Assembly: GCF_021044825.1 (NCBI RefSeq)
Contig: NZ_JAJNOC010000002.1
Location: 186,001-250,000 of the forward strand
DNA: 64,000 nucleotides
Direction of reading: 5' to 3'
From: Massilia phyllostachyos
Lineage (GTDB): Bacteria; Pseudomonadota; Gammaproteobacteria; Burkholderiales; Burkholderiaceae_D
Every line of letters starts with the position of its first letter. Positions within the stretch are counted from its first letter, which is position 1. Below, one piece after another: positions 34,481 through 42,946 of the stretch. The notes beneath the pieces were generated by a model, which was not told where the DNA came from, made no database searches, and worked only from the letters and a program-made list of their open reading frames with translations. The translations under genes were made by a program, and so were the position numbers.

Positions 34481-36181
34481 TCAGAAGTCGCCGAAGCTAC
34501 GGCGCGTGCTGTCGGCCGAACGCGGGTGGGCCGGCTTGCTGTAGCCGCCTTCGCGGCGGGCGCCGTCGGGGCGGTTGCCGCGGTAGCCGCCTTCGCGCGG
34601 GGCGCCGCTCGGGGCGCCTTCACGCGGGGCCGCGTCACGGCGGTAGCCGCCCTCACGCTGGGGACGGTCGCCGTAGCCGCCGTTGTCGCGGCGGAAACCG
34701 CCTTCGCGCTGCGGACGGTCGCCATAGCTGCCGGCTTCGCGCGGACCGCGATCGGCGTAGCGGCTCTCGCCTTGCGCACGGTCACCGAAGCCGCCGCCTT
34801 CACGCGGACCACGGTCGCTGTAGCGGCTCTCGAACTGCGGACGCTCGTAGCCACCTTCACGCGGTGCGCGGTCACCGTAGGACGGCTTCGAGAAGCTGCG
34901 CTGGCCCGGCTTGCCTGCATTGCGGCCGTCGCCCGGTTTCCAGCCCGGACGCGAGGCCGAGCGGGTCGGGGCGGCGCGCTTCGGCTCGAAGCCTTCCACG
35001 ACGCCGACCGGGATCGTCTGCTTGGTGAAGCGTTCGATGCGGCGCACGTTCATGTTCTCGGCGTGGTTCACCAGCGAGATCGCGATGCCGTTGCGGCCGG
35101 CGCGGCCGGTACGGCCGATACGGTGCACGTAGTCCTCGGGGAACTTCGGCAGGTCGTAGTTCACCACGTGGGTGATGGTCGGGACGTCGATGCCGCGGGC
35201 GGCGACGTCGGTCGCCACCAGCACGCGCACCTGGCCGCGGCGCATGCCGTCCAGGGTGCGGTTACGGGCGCCCTGGTGCATGTCGCCGTGCAGGGCGGCG
35301 GCCGCGAAACCGGCGATGTTCAGGCGGTCGGCGATCATGTCGGCGTCGCGCTTGGTGGCGGTGAAGACCACGGCCTGGTCCATCGACTCGTCACGCAGCA
35401 GGTGGTCGAGCAGGCGGTTCTTGTGCGACAGGTCGTCGACGAAGTGGACCTTCTGCACGATGTTCTCGTGGCGGTTGGCGGCGCTCATGATCTGGATCGT
35501 CTGCGGATCCTTGGTGATGCGGCGCGCCATGTTGCCGACGACGCCATCCAGCGTGGCCGAGAACAGCATGGTCTGGCGAGTAGCCGGGGTGGCGGCGACA
35601 ATTTTCTCGATGTCGTCGATGAAGCCCATGTCGAGCATGCGGTCGGCTTCATCCAGCACCAGGATCTCGAGTTGCGAGAAGTCGATCTTGCCCGACTCCA
35701 TGTGGTCGATCAGGCGGCCCGGGGTCGCGACCAGGATTTCCGGGTTCTTCGACAGCAGCTGCATCTGCTTCGGGTAGGGCATGCCGCCCAGGATCGACAC
35801 GGCGCGAATGCGGCGCATGTCGGTCGTATATTGCTCGGTCGCGGTGGTGACCTGCAGGGCCAGCTCGCGGGTCGGCGTCAGGACCAGCATCTTCGGCTGG
35901 GCCGGGGTAAAGCGGACGCGTTCGCCGCGGGCGCGCGCCGACTGGGCGCTCTGCGCCGGGGTGCGGGCCGGGGCCGACGGCTCCATATTGGCCAGCTTGT
36001 TCAGGGCCGGCAGCATGAAGGCCGCGGTCTTGCCCGAACCGGTTTGCGAGGAAACCAGCAGGTCGCGGCCGGCGATGCCGGCGGGGATGGCCTGCTCCTG
36101 CACCGGCGTCGGCTTGGTGTAACCTGCGGCGGCAACCGCCTTGACGAGGGACGCGTGTAAACCTAGTGCTTCGAAACTCAT
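34481..36181 (-). CDS. DEAD-box ATP-dependent RNA helicase (RhlE-type)
   Basis: A 566-residue helicase. The Q motif (KPTPVQEQAIPAG), Walker A SQTGSGKT, DEAD box VLDEADRMLDMGF, SAT and the HRIGRTGR motif are all present, so the core (residues 1-375) looks active. The last 190 residues are a low-complexity Gly/Arg/Tyr/Asp tail with many REGGYGDRPQ-like repeats, which in this family bind RNA and may drive phase separation. It unwinds RNA in ribosome assembly or cold adaptation. It is a single-gene unit with its own terminator and a long upstream region. Confidence 0.92.
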   Translation of the reverse strand: MSFEALGLHASLVKAVAAAGYTKPTPVQEQAIPAGIAGRDLLVSSQTGSGKTAAFMLPALNKLANMEPSAPARTPAQSAQSARARGERVRFTPAQPKMLVLTPTRELALQVTTATEQYTTDMRRIRAVSILGGMPYPKQMQLLSKNPEILVATPGRLIDHMESGKIDFSQLEILVLDEADRMLDMGFIDDIEKIVAATPATRQTMLFSATLDGVVGNMARRITKDPQTIQIMSAANRHENIVQKVHFVDDLSHKNRLLDHLLRDESMDQAVVFTATKRDADMIADRLNIAGFAAAALHGDMHQGARNRTLDGMRRGQVRVLVATDVAARGIDVPTITHVVNYDLPKFPEDYVHRIGRTGRAGRNGIAISLVNHAENMNVRRIERFTKQTIPVGVVEGFEPKRAAPTRSASRPGWKPGDGRNAGKPGQRSFSKPSYGDRAPREGGYERPQFESRYSDRGPREGGGFGDRAQGESRYADRGPREAGSYGDRPQREGGFRRDNGGYGDRPQREGGYRRDAAPREGAPSGAPREGGYRGNRPDGARREGGYSKPAHPRSADSTRRSFGDF

Positions 36182-36498
36182 GTGTACTTGTACTTTCGGA
36201 TTAAATCATGATCGCGCGGGTCAAATGACGGGCGCAGAATAGCAACGCGAACCAACGACTACGAAATGACTCAGTAATGAAAGAAATTTCGGCACAAAAG
36301 CTTTGCGCCGGGACGGTGTCTGGATGCTGACACGCAGGGCGGGAGGGCTTTTTAATGAAGGGCGATCGATCGTCGCCAAGGCTTGCGATGCTGCTTGTTG
36401 TACTGCTGTGAACTACTTGCTCAACTGCTGCGTCCGGTCTGTTTGGACGCTCTTTTGCAGCGCACAAACGACATCATACATCAGTTCAGAAAAGTCTG
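36182..36498. other. Upstream region of the helicase gene, no gene seen
   Basis: About 315 bases between the helicase start and the mltD terminator. The composition is less GC-rich than the coding DNA. One minus-strand frame (36201-36467) is open, but its protein lacks any ribosome site or sensible composition. The region most likely holds the helicase promoter and a long 5' leader, as is common for cold-shock helicases. Confidence 0.4.
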
Positions 36499-36528
36499 CA
36501 CGCGCCCCCACCGAAATGGGGGCGCGTG
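36499..36528 (-). terminator. Strong hairpin downstream of mltD
   Basis: A perfect 12-bp GC stem (36499-36510 with 36517-36528) with a 6-base loop, 44 bases past the mltD stop on its strand. The T-run is imperfect (GCAGACTTTT), so it may also act as an RNA end stabiliser. Confidence 0.7.
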
Positions 36529-36571
36529 GAGGAGGCGCTTAAGGCAGGGCTAAGCCCGGCTTGCGAAGTGA

Positions 36572-37891
36572 TTAACGCTGCTTGCGTTTCGAGGAGGAAT
36601 TGCGGGCAATCCGCTTGCTCGAGCCGGCATCCGCCTTGGCTTTGTAGCGCGAACCGCTCGATGCCTTCACCTTCTTGGCGCTGCGTTCGGCCTCGAAGGC
36701 CACCACCGCGTTGTCGATGATGTTCTCGGCGATGTCGCCGGCGCTCGAAGCCGAGACCTTGGGCACCAGGATGGTCGAACCCGCCTTGACCGTGGACTTG
36801 GCCGGGATATTGTTGGCCTGGCGGATGATTTCCGGCGTGGTACCGAACTTCGAAGCCAGGGCGGCGATCGAGACGCGCGCGCCGGTGATCTTGTGCGTGG
36901 TCCAGCTCGACAGCTCGCGGCCCCACTGGGCCAGGTTCAGGTGGAACTTCTCGGCGTTGTCCTTCGGCAGCAGGATCTTGGTCTTTTCACCGCCGGTGAT
37001 GACCGGCTTCTTGAACTGCGGGTTCAGCGCCTTGAATTCGTCGAGCGACATCTCGGCCAGCTGGGCGGCGACGGCGACGTCGATGTCGCTGGTCTTGTCG
37101 ACGGCGGTGAAGTAGGGCTGGTTGTCGATCGCCGGCAGGATCACATTGTACTGCTGCGGGTTGGCGACGATGTTCTTGACCGCCTGCAGCTTCGGCACGT
37201 AGTTGCGGGTTTCCGGCGGCATCAGCTCGGCCAGGCTCTCGAAGTCGGTGCCCTTGCCGAGCGACTGGTTCTTCTTGATGATGCGCTGGACGTTGCCCTC
37301 ACCCCAGTTGTACGCCGCCAGCGCCAGCTGCCAGTCGCCGAACATCGTGTACAGGCGCTGCAGATAGGACAGGGCGGCGTCGGTCGAGGCCAGCACGCCG
37401 CGGCGCTCGTCCTTGAACATGTTCTGCTTGAGGTCGTAGTCCTTGCCGGTGCCCGGCACGAACTGCCACAGGCCGGCCGCGTTGGCGGTGGACAGGGCTT
37501 GCGGGTTGAAGGCCGATTCGATCACCGGCAGCAGGGCCAGTTCGGTCGGCATGCCGCGCTTTTCCAGTTCCTGCACGATGTGGAAGAGGTAGGGCGAGGC
37601 GCGGCCCGAGATGCGCTTGAGGCTGTCCGGACGGGCGCTGTAGGCCTGGGTATGGCGGCCGACCAGGCTGTTGTCGAGGTCGGGAATCGCATAGCCGCTG
37701 CGGATGCGGCCCCAGACGTCGGTTTCCTTGTAGTCGTCGACCTTGATCACGCCGGGGGCGAGGGGCAGGGCCGCACGTGCGACGGGGGCGCCGGTGACGC
37801 CGGCGGCGTTATCCGCGGCATGCGCCAGCGGGGAAGAGGCCAGGAGGGCCAGCGCGGCAGTCGCGAGGGTGCTTCGGATCATGTCGTGCAT
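36572..37891 (-). CDS. mltD: Membrane-bound lytic murein transglycosylase D
   Basis: A 439-residue exported enzyme that cuts the glycan strand of peptidoglycan. The signal peptide is ALALLASSPLAHA. The SLT catalytic domain (about residues 105-215) has the catalytic Glu in LLPVIESAFNPQALS, followed by the AAGLWQFVPGTGKDY motif and LALAAYNWGEGNVQR. A C-terminal LysM domain (about 345-395) binds peptidoglycan, and the tail is Lys/Arg/Ser-rich. No lipobox Cys is evident, so it may be periplasmic rather than a lipoprotein. AGGA lies 5 bases before the ATG. Confidence 0.9.
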   Translation of the reverse strand: MHDMIRSTLATAALALLASSPLAHAADNAAGVTGAPVARAALPLAPGVIKVDDYKETDVWGRIRSGYAIPDLDNSLVGRHTQAYSARPDSLKRISGRASPYLFHIVQELEKRGMPTELALLPVIESAFNPQALSTANAAGLWQFVPGTGKDYDLKQNMFKDERRGVLASTDAALSYLQRLYTMFGDWQLALAAYNWGEGNVQRIIKKNQSLGKGTDFESLAELMPPETRNYVPKLQAVKNIVANPQQYNVILPAIDNQPYFTAVDKTSDIDVAVAAQLAEMSLDEFKALNPQFKKPVITGGEKTKILLPKDNAEKFHLNLAQWGRELSSWTTHKITGARVSIAALASKFGTTPEIIRQANNIPAKSTVKAGSTILVPKVSASSAGDIAENIIDNAVVAFEAERSAKKVKASSGSRYKAKADAGSSKRIARNSSSKRKQR

Positions 37892-38224
37892 CGCTTTCCT
37901 ATGTTGCGTTCAGGAATGAACGTGCTGCTCAAGGGGGCCAGTGTACGTAGTCATGCTCGAGTCAGTCAAGAAATATGTCCCCTGAGTTACAAATTTCTTT
38001 CACAGCTAAATGAATGTAAATTGACATCATTAAAACAAAAGATGCCGCTAAATAACTGCCGGATCGGCGAAGATATTGCTCCAGATCGCCTCTGAATGGC
38101 ACTGTTCGGAACCGGCTGCGCTCATGGGTAAACTAGCCCTGCCGACCTGTAAATCTATGAGGCGACGCAAAGTGTGCGTACAATCCGGCTCCTGTCTTTC
38201 ATGTTTCCCGAGTAGCTAGTTACC
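37892..38224. other. Divergent intergenic region between mltD and the DUF1415 gene
   Basis: About 330 bases, AT-rich in the middle (37980-38045). It must hold promoters for both genes. A -10-like TACAAT occurs at 38179-38184, 40 bases upstream of the plus-strand gene; its -35 is weak. No gene or repeat was seen. Confidence 0.4.
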
Positions 38225-38794
38225 ATGCGCACCCCGAATCCAAACGCCGACGACGACGCCATCGTCGCCGCCACCCGCCACTGGCTGGAGAAAGCCGTCA
38301 TCGGCCTGAACCTGTGCCCCTTCGCCAAATCGGTCTATGTCAAGGAGCAGGTGCGCTACGTCGTCTCGAGCGCCACCACGCCCGAGGCCCTGCTAGAACA
38401 GCTCATGGACGAGCTGCAGAAGCTGTCCGACACGCCCGCCGAGGAAATCGACACGACCCTCCTGATCCACCCCTTCGTGCTGCAGGATTTCGAGGACTAC
38501 AACGAGTTCCTCGACGTGGCCGATGCGGCGGTCGAGGACATGCAACTGGATGGCGAATTGCAGGTGGCAAGTTTCCACCCGGAGTACCAGTTCTCCGATA
38601 CCGACGCCAACGACATCTCGAACTACACCAACCGCGCGCCGTATCCGATCCTGCACCTGCTGCGCGAGGACAGCATCGACCGCGCGGTCGAGGCTTTCCC
38701 GGAGGCGTCCGAGATCTTCGAGAAGAACATCGATACCATGGAAAAGCTCGGCCATGAAGGCTGGGACAAGCTCGATGTCGGCCCCGCCCGCTGA
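38225..38794 (+). CDS. DUF1415 family protein
   Basis: A 189-residue cytoplasmic protein of a conserved proteobacterial family of unknown function. Recognised from TRHWLEKAVIGLNLCPFAKS at the start, TTLLIHPFVLQDFEDYNEFLD in the middle and the ending NYTNRAPYPILHLLRE. The Cys in NLCPFAK is conserved in the family as I recall it. The next gene (DUF1289) starts inside its last 20 bases, so the two form an operon. Confidence 0.85.
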   Translation: MRTPNPNADDDAIVAATRHWLEKAVIGLNLCPFAKSVYVKEQVRYVVSSATTPEALLEQLMDELQKLSDTPAEEIDTTLLIHPFVLQDFEDYNEFLDVADAAVEDMQLDGELQVASFHPEYQFSDTDANDISNYTNRAPYPILHLLREDSIDRAVEAFPEASEIFEKNIDTMEKLGHEGWDKLDVGPAR

Positions 38795-38987
38795 CGGCGG
38801 CGGCGCGCCGGTGGAACGTCCGGACACGCCGTGCGTCGCCGTGTGCTCGACCACCTTCGACGAAATCTGCCGCGGCTGCGGCCGGACCTATGTCGAGGTG
38901 GCGAACTGGGTGGCGATGAGCGCCGAGGAAAAGGAGAAGGTGTGGGTGCGGATCCTGGCGCAGGGCTACCCGCGCCGGAATACCTGA
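38775..38987 (+). CDS. DUF1289 family small Cys-rich protein
   Basis: A 70-residue protein with the DUF1289 pattern: TPCVAVCSTTFDEICRGCGRT, four cysteines that could bind zinc or an iron-sulphur cluster, followed by EVANWVAMSAEEKEKVW. The family is small, widespread in proteobacteria, and of unknown function. The start lies 20 bases inside the DUF1415 gene, so translation is coupled; the two families are commonly linked. A hairpin repeat follows 22 bases after the stop. Confidence 0.85.
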   Translation: MSAPPADGGGAPVERPDTPCVAVCSTTFDEICRGCGRTYVEVANWVAMSAEEKEKVWVRILAQGYPRRNT

Positions 38988-39008
38988 TTGCTCGCACACC
39001 GGTTTGGC

Positions 39009-39034
39009 AGGGTGGGCGCGGGAGCGCCCACCCT
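39009..39034. repeat. Hairpin repeat between two convergent genes
   Basis: A perfect 11-bp inverted repeat, AGGGTGGGCGC with its complement, around a GGGA loop. It lies between the convergent DUF1289 and DUF1993 genes and shares the GTAGGGTGG end motif with the element at 799-906. It may act as a two-way terminator. Confidence 0.6.
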
Positions 39035-39054
39035 ACAAAGGCGGGCGCTGCGGC

Positions 39055-39564
39055 TTATTGAATGCCGAGGAAGTCGCGCTTGCCGAGCGGCACGCCGTTA
39101 TGGCGCAGGATCGCGTACGCCGTCGTGACGTGGAAGTAGAAGTTCGGCAGCACGAACCCGGTCAGGTAAGCGTCGCCCCGGTCGAAGTGGCGCGCGCGCT
39201 CGCCCGCGCCATGGGTGATCGGGCGGCTGTCGGCGCCTTCAAACGAAGCGCTGGGCAGCGACTCGATGAAGCCGAGCGTCTTGCTGATGCGCTGCTGCAG
39301 TTCTGCGAAAGTCTGCTCGTGATCGTCATAGCGCGGCACCTCGGCGCCGGCCAGGCGGGCGCTGGCGCCCTTGGCGAAATCGGTGGCAATCTGCACCTGT
39401 TTAATCAGCGGGAACATGTCCGGGAACAGGCGCGCGCCCAGCAGGGCGGCGGGGTCGTACTTGGCGGCGCCGGCGTGGGCCTCGGCTTTTTCCAGCACGT
39501 CGGCCAGGGCGCCCAGCATGTGGCGGAATACCGGGACGGAAGCGGAATGGATGGACAGGCTCAT
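39055..39564 (-). CDS. DUF1993 family protein
   Basis: A 169-residue cytoplasmic protein of a DinB-like four-helix family of unknown function. Recognised from the N-terminal SASVPVFRHMLGALADVL, LFPDMFPLIKQVQIATDFAKG in the middle and the C-terminal FYFHVTTAYAILRHNGVPLGK. The His residues in these helices suit a DinB-like metal site, but this is not established here. The start at 39564 has GGGAGA about 7 bases upstream. Single gene. Confidence 0.85.
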   Translation of the reverse strand: MSLSIHSASVPVFRHMLGALADVLEKAEAHAGAAKYDPAALLGARLFPDMFPLIKQVQIATDFAKGASARLAGAEVPRYDDHEQTFAELQQRISKTLGFIESLPSASFEGADSRPITHGAGERARHFDRGDAYLTGFVLPNFYFHVTTAYAILRHNGVPLGKRDFLGIQ

Positions 39565-39748
39565 GGTGTCTCCCTTATAAAGAATTGAATCATAGCAAGT
39601 CTTGTCGCGTCCTGCCGACACTTGCCTGTCACCCTTGACCATACCTGCCGCGATTTGATGACGTATGGCAATCTAGCATGCATAATCGGACGATTTCCTT
39701 GCCATAAATTAAAAGGCTCTGGTCCCCGGCGGGCCGCGCCGCGCGTCG

Positions 39749-42700
39749 ATGCCCCTGTCAACCTCCCTGTTTCGCAGCTTTCCCTCCCGCTTGCGCAAGC
39801 TCTACGGACGCTCGATCTACGGCGCGCTGCTGCTGGTCGTGTTCGGCGGACTGGCGGCGCCGGCGCTGCTCGGTGGCTTCTTCCTGATTGGGGTGCAGGA
39901 GCGCGACGCCAGCGTGCGCAGCCTGCGGGATGCGCTGTCGCGCAACGCCGACATCCTGGCGCTCGGGATGCAGCAATCATTATGGGACATGAATCCGGAG
40001 GCGGCGCGCTCGCTGGTGGCCTCCTTCGTGCGCGATCCGGCCGTGGTGCGTGTCGCCGTGCACGGCCACGAGGAAGCCGCGCCCCTGATCGAGCAGCGCG
40101 TGGCGGTCCCGAGCGGCGCCAAGGTCTACCGCGCCGAGCGAGACGTCGTGTACCGCGGCCAGACGATTGGCCGGGTGACGATCGAGATGGGCGACCACCT
40201 GGCCCAGCAGGAGCTGGCCGGCAAGCGCCGCAGCTATGCGCTGGTGCTGGCTGTCCAGCTGGCGGTCTCGCTGCTGCTGATCGCGCTGCTGCTCAGGCGC
40301 CGCCTCCTGAGGCCGCTGCGTACCCTCACCGGGCTCTCCGACCGCCTGGCGCGCGGCGACTTCGACACGCCCTTGCAGCTGGCCGGCAACGACGAACTCG
40401 GGCGCCTGGGCGGCCAGATGGAGCACATGCGCATGGCGATCGGCCAGCTGTTCGCCGACATCGGGCGGCGCGAGGAGCAGTTCCGCACCATCGTGACCCA
40501 GGTGCCGGGCGCGGTGTTCCGCGCGCGTCCCGGCGGCCCGATCGATTTCGTCAGCGACGCCATCGAGGACATCTCGGGCTACCCGGCCGAGCGCTTCATG
40601 CTGGCCACCACCGACGACTGGTCCGACATCATCCATCCGGAAGACCGGCGCATGCAGCGCCGCGTCACGCGCGAGGCACTGATGGCCGGCAGCCCCTACG
40701 AGGTCGAGTACCGCATCGTCGGCGCCGGCGGCATCGAGCGCTGGGTGCTCGAGAGCGGCCAGCCGCAGGGGAGCTGGGGCGCGGAGGATTTCCGCATCGA
40801 CGGCATCATCTACGACATCAGCGAACGCAAGCACGACGAGATGCGCATCGAAGCCCTGCTCACCGAGCAGGGCGCGATCCTCGACAACGTGATGTTCGGC
40901 GTGCTGTTCGTGCGCCAGCGCCGCATCGTCTCGGCCAACCGCCGCGGCGAGGCGCTGTTCGGCTATGGCGAAGGGGAGATGGTCGGCAAGTCGACCGAGG
41001 TCCTGTTCCCGGGCCGCGCCGAGTTCGAGCGCCTGTGGCTGGAAAAATACCCGCGCATCGCGCAAGGGCCGGACACCGGCGAGGAGCTGCAGTTCCGGCG
41101 CCGCGACGGCTCGATCTTCTGGCTGCTGGTGAGCGGCTGCGCGCTCGACCAGGCGGCGCCGAACGAGGGCAGCATCTGGGTGTTCGCCGACATCACCGAG
41201 CGCAAGCAGGCCGAGGAAAAGCTGCGCCTGGCGGCCACGGTGCTCGAGCACATCGCCGACGGCGTGATGGTGCTCGACGCCTACGGCCGCATCATCACCA
41301 CCAACCCGGCCTTCACCCAGATCACCGGCTACACCGAGCACGAGGCGGTGGGCCAGCATTCCAGCCTGACGCGTGCATCCGGCGGCGTGAAGCACCACGA
41401 CGACGCCTTCTACCAGCAGCTGTGGACCGACCTGGCCGATACCGGCTTCTGGCGCGGCGAGATCTGGGACACCCGCAAGAACGGCGAGGTCTACCTCGAA
41501 TGGCTCACCGTCTCGGCGGTGCGCAGCGACGCCGACCAGGTCACCCACTACGTTTGCGTGTTCAGCGACATCACCAAGGTCAAGGAATCCCAGGACAAGC
41601 TCGACCACCTGGCCCACCACGACCCGCTCACCGCGCTGCCCAACCGCCTGCTGTTCCACGACCGCCTGCAGCACGCCATGGTGCGTGCGGCGCGCGAGCG
41701 TGAACAGCTGGCGGTGCTGTTCATCGACCTGGACCGCTTCAAGAACGTCAACGACACCCTCGGCCACCACGTCGGCGACGCCCTGCTCAAGCAGGTCGCG
41801 GGCGCGCTCGAAGGTTGCCTGCGCGAGGGCGACACCCTGGCGCGCCTGGGCGGCGACGAATTCATCGTGCTGCTGGAAGACGTCGACGGCGCCTTCGGCG
41901 CGGGCCACGTGGCCGACAAGCTGGTGGCGCTGTTCGAGCAGCCTTTCATCGTCTCCGGCTACGAGCTGTTCGTGACCGCCAGCGTCGGCATCAGCCTGTT
42001 CCCGCAGGACGCCGAGGACGTGCACATGGTGGTGCGCAATGCCGACGTCGCGATGTACCAGGCCAAGGCGCGCGGCCGCAACGGCTACCAGTTCTACTCG
42101 CCCTCGATGAGCGGCGAAGGCCTCGAGCGCCTGCGCCTGGAAGCGCTGCTGCGCCGTGCGATCGAGAAGAACGAGATCTTCCTGCACTACCAGCCGCAGG
42201 TGGAGATCGGTACCGGCCGCCTGGTCGGCGTCGAAGCCCTGGTGCGCTGGCACAATCCGGAGCTGGGCCTGGTGGCGCCGAGCCGCTTCATCCCGGTGGC
42301 CGAGGACATGGGCTTCATCAAGCCGCTCGGCCAGTGGGTGCTGGCCGAAGCCTGCCGCCAGGCGGCCAGCTGGGACCGGGCCGGCCTGGTCGTGCCGAAG
42401 ATGGCGGTCAACCTGTCGGTGCGCCAGTTCGAGCGCGGCAGCATCGCCGAGCAGGTCTCGACCGTGCTGCGCGACGCCGGCCTGGGCCCGGGCCGGCTGC
42501 AGCTGGAGGTGACCGAATCGGTCATCATGAACAGCGGCGACGCGCTGCAGCTGGTGAACGACCTGGACGCGATCGGCGTGGGCCTGGCGATCGACGATTT
42601 CGGCACCGGCTACTCTTCCCTGGCCTACCTGCAGCAGCTGCCGGTGCAGACCCTCAAGATCGACCGCAGCTTCATCAAGGACATCTCGCTCGACGCCGGC

Positions 42701-42946
42701 GGCGACCGCAACCACGAGGCGATCGCGGTGGCGATCATCCAGCTGGGGAAAAGCCTGAACCTGTCGGTGATCGCCGAAGGCGTCGAGAACGAGGAGCAGG
42801 CCGCCTTCCTGCTGCGCCATGGCTGCCGCCAGGCCCAGGGTTATTTGTATGGCCGCCCGGTGGCGCCGGACGAACTACTGACACGATGGAGACGAGACGC
42901 GGATGAAGCTGGAGGCACCGAACGAGGCAGGGCAAGTGACAGCTGA
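39749..42946 (+). CDS. Multi-PAS GGDEF-EAL cyclic-di-GMP turnover protein
   Basis: A 1065-residue membrane protein. Two membrane helices (about 25-48 and 165-190) enclose a periplasmic sensor; then HAMP, three PAS domains (about 250-375, 375-495 and 500-620), a GGDEF domain with canonical RLGGDEF (GGDEF at 701-705), and an EAL domain with VEALVRW (EAL at 829-831), the DDFGTGYSS loop and KIDRSF. Both active sites look complete, so net activity will depend on regulation. The start at 39749 has no obvious ribosome site. The next gene starts 44 bases before its end. Confidence 0.92.
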   Translation: MPLSTSLFRSFPSRLRKLYGRSIYGALLLVVFGGLAAPALLGGFFLIGVQERDASVRSLRDALSRNADILALGMQQSLWDMNPEAARSLVASFVRDPAVVRVAVHGHEEAAPLIEQRVAVPSGAKVYRAERDVVYRGQTIGRVTIEMGDHLAQQELAGKRRSYALVLAVQLAVSLLLIALLLRRRLLRPLRTLTGLSDRLARGDFDTPLQLAGNDELGRLGGQMEHMRMAIGQLFADIGRREEQFRTIVTQVPGAVFRARPGGPIDFVSDAIEDISGYPAERFMLATTDDWSDIIHPEDRRMQRRVTREALMAGSPYEVEYRIVGAGGIERWVLESGQPQGSWGAEDFRIDGIIYDISERKHDEMRIEALLTEQGAILDNVMFGVLFVRQRRIVSANRRGEALFGYGEGEMVGKSTEVLFPGRAEFERLWLEKYPRIAQGPDTGEELQFRRRDGSIFWLLVSGCALDQAAPNEGSIWVFADITERKQAEEKLRLAATVLEHIADGVMVLDAYGRIITTNPAFTQITGYTEHEAVGQHSSLTRASGGVKHHDDAFYQQLWTDLADTGFWRGEIWDTRKNGEVYLEWLTVSAVRSDADQVTHYVCVFSDITKVKESQDKLDHLAHHDPLTALPNRLLFHDRLQHAMVRAAREREQLAVLFIDLDRFKNVNDTLGHHVGDALLKQVAGALEGCLREGDTLARLGGDEFIVLLEDVDGAFGAGHVADKLVALFEQPFIVSGYELFVTASVGISLFPQDAEDVHMVVRNADVAMYQAKARGRNGYQFYSPSMSGEGLERLRLEALLRRAIEKNEIFLHYQPQVEIGTGRLVGVEALVRWHNPELGLVAPSRFIPVAEDMGFIKPLGQWVLAEACRQAASWDRAGLVVPKMAVNLSVRQFERGSIAEQVSTVLRDAGLGPGRLQLEVTESVIMNSGDALQLVNDLDAIGVGLAIDDFGTGYSSLAYLQQLPVQTLKIDRSFIKDISLDAGGDRNHEAIAVAIIQLGKSLNLSVIAEGVENEEQAAFLLRHGCRQAQGYLYGRPVAPDELLTRWRRDADEAGGTERGRASDS

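Noticed and set aside
34500..34920. Short tandem DNA repeats that could be mistaken for a CRISPR array
   Set aside because: They are in frame and encode the Gly/Arg-rich tail of the helicase; no constant repeat-spacer pattern.
36201..36467. 88-codon minus-strand frame upstream of the helicase
   Set aside because: No ribosome site, no family, odd composition; more likely leader sequence.
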